Source: Dysgonomonas sp.
GTDB taxonomy: Bacteria; Bacteroidota; Bacteroidia; Bacteroidales; Dysgonomonadaceae
Length of the DNA stretch: 8,485 nt
Assembly: GCA_030151105.1 (NCBI GenBank)
Contig: JASLEN010000466.1
Location: 1-8,485 of the forward strand
Direction: 5' to 3'
Shown here: in pieces, positions 1 through 7,091 of the stretch
Numbering within the stretch: position 1 is the first letter of the stretch
How the letters are laid out: the number at the start of each line of letters is the position of its first letter
The notes under the pieces: model-generated
Told to the model about the DNA's origin: nothing
The model's database searches: none
What the model saw: the letters and a program-made list of their open reading frames with translations, nothing else
Made by a program: the position numbers and the translations under genes

Positions 1-1
1 A

Positions 2-2008
2 ATAGATGCCGCCGAAATAGTCGATGTGGTATCTCAATTCGTCACACTCAAACGTAGAGGCGTGAACTACGTTGGACTATGCCCATTCCACTCCGATAGC
101 AAGCCTTCTTTTTATGTTTCTCCTGCAAAAAACATTTGCAAATGCTTTGCCTGTGGTGAAGGAGGTAGTGCTGTCCACTTCATAATGAAGCACGAACAGC
201 TTTCATACTATGAGGCTCTTAAATATCTTGCCAACAAATACAACATTGAAGTTCAAGAAAGGGAGCTAACTGCCGAGCAAAAGGAAGCGTACAACGAGAG
301 AGAAAGTCTTTTCATTCTCAACGAATATGCAAGAGACTATTTCGCAAATACTCTTCATCAACATATGGAGGGAAAATCGGTAGGCTTAAGCTATTTCAAA
401 GAACGTGGCTTTAGAGAGGATATTATTAAGAAATTCCAATTGGGATACAGTCTCGAGCAGCGTGATGCTTTTACAACCGCAGCTCTACAAGGAGGCTATA
501 AGAAAGAATATCTTGTCAAAACAGGATTAACTCTAGAGGGAGACAATTATACAGTCGATCGCTTTAGAGGCCGAGTAATGTTCCCCATCCATACCCTATC
601 TGGTAAGGTTGTGGGATTTGGAGGACGTATTCTAAAAAAAGCAGAGAACACAGGTAAGTATGTAAACTCGCCAGAAAGCTCCATTTATTCTAAAAGTAAT
701 GAGCTTTATGGAATATACTTTGCCAAGCAAGCCATAAGTAAGGTCGATTCGTGCTTCCTTGTAGAGGGATATACTGATGTCATTTCTATGCATCAAGCAG
801 GAGTAGAGAATGTGGTTGCATCATCTGGAACTGCGCTTACACATGGACAAATTCGCCTAATACATCGCTTCACTGAAAATATAACAGTTATCTACGATGG
901 CGATGCAGCGGGAATAAAAGCTGCGTTACGAGGAATAGACCTTCTCTTGGAAGATGGGATGAATATAAAAGTAGTTCTGCTTCCAGCGGGAGAAGACCCT
1001 GACTCATTTGCGAGAAAGCAGAATGCCGAATCATTCAACCAATTCATCAAAGATAACGAAGTTGACTTTATCCGTTTCAAGACTCAATTACTCTTGTCCG
1101 ATGCTGGTTCAGACCCTATCAAACGCGCCAATCTGATCACTGATATCGTAGATAGTATTTCAGTGATTCCTGACAATATTATCCGTGCCGTTTACATTAA
1201 AGATTGCAGTATGCTCCTTGGTGTGGACGAACGTGTTCTAGTTCAAGAGGTAAATAAGAAACGTCTAGTTCATCTCGACAAGACTAGCCAACAACGCCCT
1301 GCACGTCCTACGACACAACAATCTAGCAGTCCTATGGATATGCCACCTCCTGATTTTATGGTTCCAGACGATATTGGAGGAGGAGCACCTATAGTCCCAA
1401 CAAAGGCTGTAAAAAAAGTATCTCCATTTGATAGATACGAACGCAACATACTATATTTTGTGGTACGCTATGGCATGGAAAAAATTGTTGACCAAGCAGA
1501 CGAAAAAGCTGTTAGAGAAGCTGGCGAGATGGCACATATGACTGTATTGGAATATGTGAAGTTTGATCTCGAGCGAGATAGTCTATGGTTCGCCAACGAA
1601 ACCTTCAAACAGATATTGGATGAAGCGATGGAGAACATGAGTAATCCCGATTTTCAACCAAGTAGATATTTCATTGCACATCCAGATTCCGATATAAGCC
1701 AGCTTGCAGCTGATCTCATTAGCGACCGCTACGAACAAAGTAAAGTGCATACCAAGCAATTTGGAGAAGATGTGAAGTTTGAAGACACACCTTTGGCTGA
1801 AGAAAAACATCTTTCAAAGAATGTGCCTTGGGTCTTGACTGAACTCAAGAATGCCTACGTAGAAAATAAGCTTGAAGAATTGATGGCTCAATTGGAAAAA
1901 GAAAAAGACTTCGATGCAATGCGCCCTCTCCTTGTTCAGATAAAAGAATTGAAGGAAATTAAAAATGTATTAGCAAAGGTATTGGGAGAACGTGTTGTTC
2001 TAAAATAA
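2..2008 (+). CDS. dnaG: DNA primase DnaG (5' end cut off by the window)
   Basis: Replicative primase that makes the RNA primers for lagging-strand synthesis at the fork, working with the DnaB helicase. The frame is open to the left edge and reads IDAAEIVDVVSQFVTLKRRG, the usual DnaG amino terminus, so the GTG at 26 is an internal valine and only about ten residues should be missing. In the 668 visible residues, a CHC2 zinc finger has C27, H30, C48 and C51. A Toprim catalytic core spans about 250-330, with E255 in EGYTD and the metal-binding acidic pair in DGDAAG (D299, D301). A Gln/Ser/Pro-rich, probably disordered linker at about 428-465 separates the polymerase core from a charged helical carboxyl region of about 200 residues. 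That region occupies the place of the helicase-binding domain, though I see no specific motif in it. Length is in the normal range. No clear terminator follows the TAA stop. Confidence 0.97.
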   Translation: MDAAEIVDVVSQFVTLKRRGVNYVGLCPFHSDSKPSFYVSPAKNICKCFACGEGGSAVHFIMKHEQLSYYEALKYLANKYNIEVQERELTAEQKEAYNERESLFILNEYARDYFANTLHQHMEGKSVGLSYFKERGFREDIIKKFQLGYSLEQRDAFTTAALQGGYKKEYLVKTGLTLEGDNYTVDRFRGRVMFPIHTLSGKVVGFGGRILKKAENTGKYVNSPESSIYSKSNELYGIYFAKQAISKVDSCFLVEGYTDVISMHQAGVENVVASSGTALTHGQIRLIHRFTENITVIYDGDAAGIKAALRGIDLLLEDGMNIKVVLLPAGEDPDSFARKQNAESFNQFIKDNEVDFIRFKTQLLLSDAGSDPIKRANLITDIVDSISVIPDNIIRAVYIKDCSMLLGVDERVLVQEVNKKRLVHLDKTSQQRPARPTTQQSSSPMDMPPPDFMVPDDIGGGAPIVPTKAVKKVSPFDRYERNILYFVVRYGMEKIVDQADEKAVREAGEMAHMTVLEYVKFDLERDSLWFANETFKQILDEAMENMSNPDFQPSRYFIAHPDSDISQLAADLISDRYEQSKVHTKQFGEDVKFEDTPLAEEKHLSKNVPWVLTELKNAYVENKLEELMAQLEKEKDFDAMRPLLVQIKELKEIKNVLAKVLGERVVLK

Positions 2009-2033
2009 TCTTTCTGATCCGTTTTCTTCCATA

Positions 2034-2081
2034 TCGCAAGATTTTTTCTTCAAACTTGTGATTATTTGCATTATCTTGCGA
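2034..2081. repeat. Perfect 9-bp inverted repeat with 30-base spacer
   Basis: TCGCAAGAT at 2034-2042 is the exact reverse complement of ATCTTGCGA at 2073-2081. It lies in the spacer between dnaG and the ABC ATPase gene. The 30-base spacer makes it a poor intrinsic terminator, although a T-run follows the left arm. It could instead be an operator with separated half-sites, or chance. The right arm overlaps the candidate -33 element of the ABC operon. Confidence 0.5.
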
Positions 2082-2103
2082 CATATTTCGAAAAGTAATT
2101 TTT
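2075..2103 (+). promoter_or_regulatory. Candidate Bacteroidetes-type promoter of the ABC operon
   Basis: TAATTTTT at 2096-2103 matches the Bacteroidetes -7 consensus TAnnTTTG at every fixed position but the last. CTTG at 2075-2078, 17 bases upstream, is an imperfect match to the -33 element TTTG. Transcription would begin near 2108-2112, leaving a leader of about 20 bases before the ATG at 2130. AT-rich sequence gives such matches easily, so this is a weak call. Confidence 0.27.
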
Positions 2104-2129
2104 AACGAACCAAATATACCTATAAATAT

Positions 2130-3041
2130 ATGTTCTATCTTGAAGCACAGAACATAGTGAAGCGATATGGCGATCACACTGCCCTCAATGGTGTGAATAT
2201 TCAAGTATCGAAAGGCACTATCTATGGTCTCCTAGGACCAAACGGAGCAGGAAAATCTTCCCTCATCCGCATCATCAACCGCATTACAGCTCCCGATGAG
2301 GGACAAGTATTATTTAATGGTGAGCCATCATCACCCAATGACATTTTCAACATTGGCTACCTTCCCGAAGAAAGAGGTTTGTATAAAAAAATGAAGGTTG
2401 GAGAGCACATTATCTTCTTAGCCCGTTTGAGAGGACTTTCCAAGAATGATGCTCATGCTAAGATGAAATTCTGGCTGCATAAATTCAACATCGAAGCTTG
2501 GGAAAATAAAAAGGTAGAAGAGCTATCGAAGGGGATGGCGCAGAAGATACAGTTTATAGCAACAGTAATTCATGAGCCAGACTTATTCATTCTGGATGAA
2601 CCATTTAGTGGATTCGATCCTGTAAATGCAGAACTGCTAAAAAACGAAATATTGGAACTGAAATCGAAAGGAAAAACCATCATTTTATCTACACATAATA
2701 TGGAGTCAGTTGAATCCCTCTGCGACGAAATCTGCCTCATCAACAAATCGAAAGTGATGCTTCAAGGCAATGTTCGTCAAGTGAGAGAGCAATATAAAGA
2801 GCATATCTTTTCGATTCGTGTAGAAGGAGATAGTTTCGAATTTGAAAATAAAGATTTCAATACACTATCTCAAAGTTATGCCAATGGAGAGACTAGCATT
2901 CGCATCCAACATATTGGCGAGAGCGAAACCAACAATTCACAACTTATTTCTTCTATTGCAAGCAAATACAACGTACTTGCTTTTGAAGAAGAATTGCCAA
3001 CAATGAATGATATTTTCATCAAAATTGTATCCAACAAATGA
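2130..3041 (+). CDS. ABC-2 type exporter, ATP-binding subunit (NatA/YhaQ-like)
   Basis: Cytoplasmic ATPase of an export-type ABC transporter, powering the permease encoded next. The 303-residue protein has one nucleotide-binding domain in about the first 215 residues. It carries Walker A GPNGAGKSS (36-44, K42), signature LSKGM (132-136), Walker B LFILDE (152-157, catalytic E157), D-loop SGFDP (160-164) and switch H189 in STHNM. The Q-loop region reads GYLPEERGLY (76-85), with Glu where most ABC ATPases have Gln; I recall this wording from the NatA/YhaQ group. About 90 carboxyl residues form the accessory tail usual in this group. The ATG at 2130 has no Shine-Dalgarno sequence. The stop overlaps the permease start by ATGA, implying translational coupling. 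Substrate is unknown; sodium, drug or peptide export are family possibilities only. Confidence 0.93.
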   Translation: MFYLEAQNIVKRYGDHTALNGVNIQVSKGTIYGLLGPNGAGKSSLIRIINRITAPDEGQVLFNGEPSSPNDIFNIGYLPEERGLYKKMKVGEHIIFLARLRGLSKNDAHAKMKFWLHKFNIEAWENKKVEELSKGMAQKIQFIATVIHEPDLFILDEPFSGFDPVNAELLKNEILELKSKGKTIILSTHNMESVESLCDEICLINKSKVMLQGNVRQVREQYKEHIFSIRVEGDSFEFENKDFNTLSQSYANGETSIRIQHIGESETNNSQLISSIASKYNVLAFEEELPTMNDIFIKIVSNK

Positions 3042-4360
3042 AAGCATTACAACTAATAATAGCAAGAGAATATATATCGAGAGTGAAAACAAAAGCCTTT
3101 GTTCTCACCACATTACTAACTCCTCTATTAATGATAGCCGTAGTCCTACTACCAACTATCATTATGTCGATGAAAAACACTGACATCAGCACAGTATATG
3201 TGATAGACAAAACGGGCTTTTATGCTCCATTGCTCAAAAATACGAAAGATTTAACTTTCGAAGTTTTGAGTGATGAAAATGGAGAGAGAAAACAAGGCGA
3301 AAGCTATGCTCTATTGCAAATCAATGCCGACTTGTCTGCAATGCCAGATGCTGTTACATTCTTTTCAGAAATGCAAAAGCCTTCAAGGGATGTAACTGGA
3401 TATATCAATTCTACATTGACAGAGGCTGTTAAGAATCAAAAGCTAAAAGCATACACTACCCAAAAAGAATTGGACGATGAAACAGTCGTTGCGCTGCAAG
3501 CCATTGTCAACTCTAAAGACCAAATCAACATCAATACTTTTCGCCTCGACGCAACTGGAGAAACCAAAGACACTGTAGGCGAATTGGCTTCGATGATGGG
3601 AATGATGTTCACCTTTGTGATGTTCTTTTTTGTGATGATGTACGGCTCGTTAGTGATGCAGAGTGTAGTAGAAGAGAAAACAAATAGAATCATTGAAGTC
3701 ATTATTTCATCAGTGAAACCATTCGATTTAATGATGGGAAAAATTCTAGGAGTAGCATTAGTTGGTTTAACTCAGGTATTAGCATGGAGCATAATAGGAG
3801 CAATAGGAGGACTAATTATCAACTCACTAGGAGTTATTAACATCTCAGCAGAAAATATGAGTCAAGCGATGGAAATAGCTAGTCAGAACAAGTTATTAGC
3901 AACTGCAGTGCAGTCAGAGCTTTCTGCCTTACTCGCAATCAATTGGATTCAGGTAATTATTTGCTTTATACTTTACTTCATTGGTGGATATTTATTATAT
4001 GCAGCCCTATTTGCGATGTTTGGTTCTGCAGCCAATGATTCACAAGAAGCTCAACAATTCATGACCCCACTCATGATTATCTTAATGTTTGCCTTTTACA
4101 TAGGAATAGCTGCATCAAAGAACCCAGAAGGGACAACTGCAATTTGGGGATCTATCATACCATTTACCTCACCAGTAGTAATGATGGTGCGCACTCCCTT
4201 CGAAATTCCTTTTTGGCACATTCTTTTGTCTCTTGTTCTTCTTTACGGAACAGCAGTATTAATGACAATGCTAGCCGCTAAAATCTATCGCACAGGAATT
4301 CTAATGTATGGAAAGAAAGTAAGTTTTGGAGAAATTTTCAAATGGTTAAGCTATAAATAA
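3038..4360 (+). CDS. ABC-2 type exporter, permease subunit (NatB-like)
   Basis: Inner-membrane permease partner of the preceding ATPase; it should form the export channel as a dimer. The 440 residues show the NatB layout. One membrane segment lies near the amino end (about 20-45), then a soluble extracytoplasmic domain of about 140 residues (46-185), then a cluster of roughly five more segments (about 186-208, 235-262, 303-330, 342-365 and 393-418). After the second segment comes VVEEKTNRIIEVI (from 210), the conserved loop of ABC-2 permeases that contacts the ATPase. The second segment is unusually rich in methionine (eight between 186 and 207). No signal peptide is expected, since segment one acts as anchor. 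The gene starts inside the stop of its partner and ends just before a strong terminator, so the pair is probably a complete two-gene operon. Substrate cannot be read from the sequence. Confidence 0.92.
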   Translation: MKALQLIIAREYISRVKTKAFVLTTLLTPLLMIAVVLLPTIIMSMKNTDISTVYVIDKTGFYAPLLKNTKDLTFEVLSDENGERKQGESYALLQINADLSAMPDAVTFFSEMQKPSRDVTGYINSTLTEAVKNQKLKAYTTQKELDDETVVALQAIVNSKDQININTFRLDATGETKDTVGELASMMGMMFTFVMFFFVMMYGSLVMQSVVEEKTNRIIEVIISSVKPFDLMMGKILGVALVGLTQVLAWSIIGAIGGLIINSLGVINISAENMSQAMEIASQNKLLATAVQSELSALLAINWIQVIICFILYFIGGYLLYAALFAMFGSAANDSQEAQQFMTPLMIILMFAFYIGIAASKNPEGTTAIWGSIIPFTSPVVMMVRTPFEIPFWHILLSLVLLYGTAVLMTMLAAKIYRTGILMYGKKVSFGEIFKWLSYK

Positions 4361-4382
4361 ATCTCTTTATATATCTAAATAG

Positions 4383-4416
4383 AAACGCTGCAAAGTTTAA
4401 ACTTGCAGCGTTTTTA
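4383..4416. terminator. Intrinsic terminator between convergent genes
   Basis: AAACGCTGCAA at 4383-4393 pairs perfectly with TTGCAGCGTTT at 4403-4413, an 11-bp stem. The inner bases can add GTTT/AAAC pairing with one bulged A. On the + strand it runs into TTTTT and a T-rich tract, ending the ABC operon 22 bases after its stop. On the - strand the hairpin lies 17 bases after the patatin stop with a weaker T-rich tail (TTTCTATTTA), so it may also serve that gene. Confidence 0.92.
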
Positions 4417-4429
4417 TTTATTTTATATT

Positions 4430-5278
4430 TTAAAGACTCATGTCATCTATTCGTTGTGCCATCTCATATCCCTCCTCATAAAGGGCTACTAGCTTAGATA
4501 TATCTTTTTCTAGTCTATCCACCTCTACTGGCTTTTCGGGACGAATAACAAAGACTTTACCCTCATCTTCCAACTGTTCGACAAGAGCTAATTGATCATT
4601 ATACAATTTTCCTCGTTGCTCCAAAGCATGTCGCATTTCAGGATACTTACGATACACAAAAGATGGCAGTTTGAAGTCACGGCTATTTTTGCGATACCCT
4701 CTATTTCGTGTCAATACCACTACATTTTTCTCGTACCCCTGACTTTGCGCCCTTACTACAGGAATAGAATCTACCACACCGCCATCCAACATGGGTACAT
4801 CATCCACATAAGCGATGGGGCACATTATAGGCAAACTACCCGATGCCAGCGCAATATTCAATAAGCGAGTTTTATCTTCTCTCTCTTCTAAATAATTGGC
4901 TTCACCAGTCAAACAATTAGTAGTCACCATCTCGAATCTCTGAGTAGATGCGAAATAAGTATCATAATCATAGGGTAGAATCTTCTCGGGTACTTCATTA
5001 TACAAAAAGTCAAAATCGAGAATATTTCTCCTGCGTACAAAATGTTTGAGCCCAATATAGTTATATCGCTCATACAAATCTTTATTCACTTTTTTAGCTC
5101 TTTCTTTTTGTTTCGAAATATACGACAAGCCATTTCCAGCACCAGCGGAAACACCAATAGCATAGGGAAACTCAATTTCTCGTTCCAAGAAATAATCAAT
5201 CACACCACAGGTAAACACACCTCGCATGCCCCCTCCCTCTAGCACCAGTCCTATATTGCTAACATCTACACTCTTCAT
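4430..5278 (-). CDS. Patatin-like phospholipase (YjjU/RssA-type serine acyl hydrolase)
   Basis: Probable serine acyl hydrolase acting on phospholipid or another acyl ester with a Ser-Asp dyad. The 282 residues form a single patatin domain. The glycine-rich oxyanion-hole motif GGGMRG is at 15-20, the nucleophile elbow GVSAG at 42-46 with S44, and the catalytic aspartate D165 lies in DGG (165-167). I see no signal peptide or membrane segment, so it is probably cytoplasmic or membrane-associated, unlike the longer outer-membrane patatins. The bacterial YjjU/COG4667 group is the best fit by length and motif wording. The start is ATG at 5278: the frame stays open upstream to a stop near 5318 but has no other usual start codon. 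No Shine-Dalgarno is well placed; AGGAG lies about 17 bases upstream, too far. A terminator separates it from the upstream gene, so it should have its own promoter. The physiological substrate is unknown. Confidence 0.92.
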   Translation of the reverse strand: MKSVDVSNIGLVLEGGGMRGVFTCGVIDYFLEREIEFPYAIGVSAGAGNGLSYISKQKERAKKVNKDLYERYNYIGLKHFVRRRNILDFDFLYNEVPEKILPYDYDTYFASTQRFEMVTTNCLTGEANYLEEREDKTRLLNIALASGSLPIMCPIAYVDDVPMLDGGVVDSIPVVRAQSQGYEKNVVVLTRNRGYRKNSRDFKLPSFVYRKYPEMRHALEQRGKLYNDQLALVEQLEDEGKVFVIRPEKPVEVDRLEKDISKLVALYEEGYEMAQRIDDMSL

Positions 5279-5327
5279 ATTTCCATAAATTTGGACTCCT
5301 AATTTAATAAAAAGCGATTAGATAGAC

Positions 5328-5356
5328 AAAGAGGAAGCAAATTTTGCTTCCTCTTT
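5328..5356 (-). terminator. Intrinsic terminator of the xseA-xseB-ispD-M20 operon
   Basis: AAAGAGGAAGC at 5328-5338 pairs perfectly with GCTTCCTCTTT at 5346-5356. The loop AAATTTT can itself close further, giving up to 14 base pairs. On the - strand it begins one base after the stop of the M20 gene and ends in CTCTTTGTC, with only a short T-run. The strong stem and its position support termination. It may also protect the 3' end of the mRNA. Confidence 0.85.
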
Positions 5357-5357
5357 C

Positions 5358-6416
5358 TTATAATTCTAAACCATCTAGCAGTTTTATATATAATTCTATT
5401 GCTTCTCGAATTTCACTTTTCAAGATATATTCATCAGCAGTATGAGAACGAGCCGAGTCTCCTGGACCTATCTTCACCGTCGGAAAAGGCATCAAAGCCT
5501 GATCTGAAAGAGTTGGAGAGCCATAAGCCTCTTTTCCAATCATCAACGCACGCTGAACAAATGGATTATTTATATCAATCCGAGAAGAGTTCAAACGATA
5601 AGAACGAGCTTTCAATTCACTTTCAATATGCTTGTCGATGATCGCAAACAGTTCTTCATTGCTATATAGTTCATTACTTCTAACATCCACCACAAATTCA
5701 CATTTGTCTGGAACCACATTGTGCTGAGTTCCCGCATTCACCATCGAAACCGTCATTTTAACAGTTCCCAACAAATCGCTAATTTTCTCCAATTGATGAG
5801 TTCGAAACCACTCTATATCTTTGATGGCAGCATAGATTGCGTTCACTCCTTCGTTTCTGGCAGCATGTCCCGACACTCCTTTAGCTATACAATCCAAGAC
5901 CATCAAACCCTTTTCAGCAATAGCGGGATGCATCCCTGTAGGCTCTCCAACGATACCAAAAGTAATTTGGGGTAGATGAGGAAGTGCCATTTCAACTCCA
6001 CCCTTTCCCGAAACCTCTTCTTCACAAGAGGCTAAAAATACTAGATTATATTTTTGATTTTTTTCCGTCAAAGCAAAGAAAGCATGCAACAGAGACACTA
6101 CGCTAGCGCCTGCATCATTACTCCCCAATCCATATAGAAAATCATGCTCTTCCTCAGGATTGAACGGATCTTTTGTCCATGCCGAAACTGGTTTCACGGT
6201 ATCAATATGTGAATTCAGAAGAATAGTTGGCTTTCCAGAATCAAAATTCTCACTTTGAATCCAAATATTATTACCGATTCGATTAGGACTAAAACCTTTC
6301 TTTCGAATATATGTTTCCACATGATTGGCAACTGCGTCTTCCTCCCTACTAAAAGATTGTATTGAAATCATTTCTTTTAATAAATCTACAGCATCGTAAT
6401 ATAAATCTTCCATCAT
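5358..6416 (-). CDS. argE: M20 family metallopeptidase, ArgE/DapE type (probable N-acyl-ornithine/citrulline deacylase)
   Basis: Zinc amidohydrolase that probably removes the N-acyl group in arginine biosynthesis, in the cytoplasm. All M20 catalytic positions are present in the 352 residues: H70 and D72 in HIDTV, bridging D101 in GSNDAGAS, the base and ligand pair E133/E134 in SCEEEV, E158 in GEPT, and H325 in SHTADE near the end. A dimerisation domain sits in the middle (about 165-280), with the SGHAAR motif at its entry. The arginine pathway of Bacteroides is known to use N-succinyl rather than N-acetyl intermediates, so if the host is a close relative the substrate may be a succinylated one. 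This is inference. DapE or a dipeptidase remains possible, but the length and the GPGDSARSHTADE wording favour ArgE. Two adjacent ATG codons (6416 and 6413) could both start it. It lies 4 bases after ispD and is last in the operon. Confidence 0.85.
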   Translation of the reverse strand: MMEDLYYDAVDLLKEMISIQSFSREEDAVANHVETYIRKKGFSPNRIGNNIWIQSENFDSGKPTILLNSHIDTVKPVSAWTKDPFNPEEEHDFLYGLGSNDAGASVVSLLHAFFALTEKNQKYNLVFLASCEEEVSGKGGVEMALPHLPQITFGIVGEPTGMHPAIAEKGLMVLDCIAKGVSGHAARNEGVNAIYAAIKDIEWFRTHQLEKISDLLGTVKMTVSMVNAGTQHNVVPDKCEFVVDVRSNELYSNEELFAIIDKHIESELKARSYRLNSSRIDINNPFVQRALMIGKEAYGSPTLSDQALMPFPTVKIGPGDSARSHTADEYILKSEIREAIELYIKLLDGLEL

Positions 6417-6420
6417 CTTC

Positions 6421-7089
6421 TTAACAATTTTCGAGAATCAACTCCCCGATCTTCAAATCTACAGGGGTAGTTATTTTTATATTTGTCTCCTCACCTCGCA
6501 CTATTGTAATGTTTTTGCCAAAGGCTTCCACCACAGATGCATCATCTGTAAAGCTATCGTTAAAATCGACTTCATAAGCATTTTTGAGAACTGAAACTTC
6601 AAAAACTTGCGGGGTTTGAACCAATACAATTTTACTTCTATCTATGATTTTACTCTTATTATCATCTAGCAATTGACGCAAACTATCCGTTGACGGAATT
6701 GCAGGAATAATCGCTTTTCCTTTTCCAGCTTCCTCAAAACAAGTTCTGATCAACTCCTTACTCGCAAAAGGACGTACCCCATCGTGCACTCCAACCACTC
6801 CTTCTGAAACATGGATCAAACCACTTTTCACAGAATGGAAACGAGTTTCACCACCATTGGCAATAGTGTGAGCAATATTAAATTTATATTCTTGACACAA
6901 GTCTTTCCAATAGTCTTGATGAGAAATTGGAAGAACCAAGATAATATTTATCCCCGAATCATAATTGTAAAACGACTCTAAGGTATGCATCAACACAGGC
7001 TTTCCCTTGATAGGGATAAATTGCTTGGGCAAATCACTCCCCATGCGCAAGCCCTTGCCTCCTGCTACAATGATGATACTTTGCTTCAT
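6421..7089 (-). CDS. ispD: 2-C-methyl-D-erythritol 4-phosphate cytidylyltransferase IspD
   Basis: Third step of the MEP isoprenoid pathway: joins MEP and CTP to give CDP-ME and pyrophosphate, in the cytoplasm. The 222 residues are the normal family length. The nucleotide-binding P-loop AGGKGLRMG (9-17) is followed by PKQ (21-23); R15 and K22 correspond to the transition-state residues R20 and K27 of the E. coli enzyme. VHDGVRP (101-107) supplies D103 and R106, TDDASVVE is the later conserved motif, and K205 in TNIKITTP corresponds to E. coli K213. It is a single-domain protein with no IspF fusion. TarI ribitol-5-phosphate cytidylyltransferase is the nearest alternative, but nothing nearby suggests teichoic-acid synthesis. 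The ATG lies 2 bases after the xseB stop and the stop is 4 bases before the M20 gene, so it is embedded in the operon. Confidence 0.95.
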   Translation of the reverse strand: MKQSIIIVAGGKGLRMGSDLPKQFIPIKGKPVLMHTLESFYNYDSGINIILVLPISHQDYWKDLCQEYKFNIAHTIANGGETRFHSVKSGLIHVSEGVVGVHDGVRPFASKELIRTCFEEAGKGKAIIPAIPSTDSLRQLLDDNKSKIIDRSKIVLVQTPQVFEVSVLKNAYEVDFNDSFTDDASVVEAFGKNITIVRGEETNIKITTPVDLKIGELILENC

Positions 7090-7091
7090 AA

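Noticed and set aside
26..28. GTG as the DnaG start codon
   Set aside because: The same frame continues to the left edge and encodes typical DnaG amino-terminal residues (IDAAEIVDVV), so this GTG is an internal valine.
1583..1810. 75-codon - strand open frame inside dnaG
   Set aside because: Antisense to an intact, well-recognised gene; composition is rich in residues typical of shadow frames and it resembles no family I know.
1959..2204. 81-codon - strand open frame across the dnaG to ABC ATPase spacer
   Set aside because: It overlaps both flanking genes, including the ABC ATPase start, and has no recognisable domain or start signal; chance in AT-rich DNA is more likely.
3436..3702. 88-codon - strand open frame inside the NatB-like permease gene
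   Set aside because: Shadow of the permease coding frame with no start context or family resemblance.
4430..5278. Patatin gene plus the neighbouring ABC operon as a defence system
   Set aside because: The genes converge on a shared terminator and are not co-transcribed, and there is no cyclase, nuclease or sensor partner; housekeeping functions explain them better.
5327..5330. TTTG on the - strand as a -33 element for the patatin gene
   Set aside because: At the right distance there is only TATTAAAT, which matches TAnnTTTG at TA alone; I could not define a convincing promoter in 5279-5327.
5721..5975. 84-codon + strand open frame opposite the M20 gene
   Set aside because: Antisense shadow; the - strand frame carries all the M20 catalytic residues, and this one has a Ser/His-rich composition with no recognisable domain.
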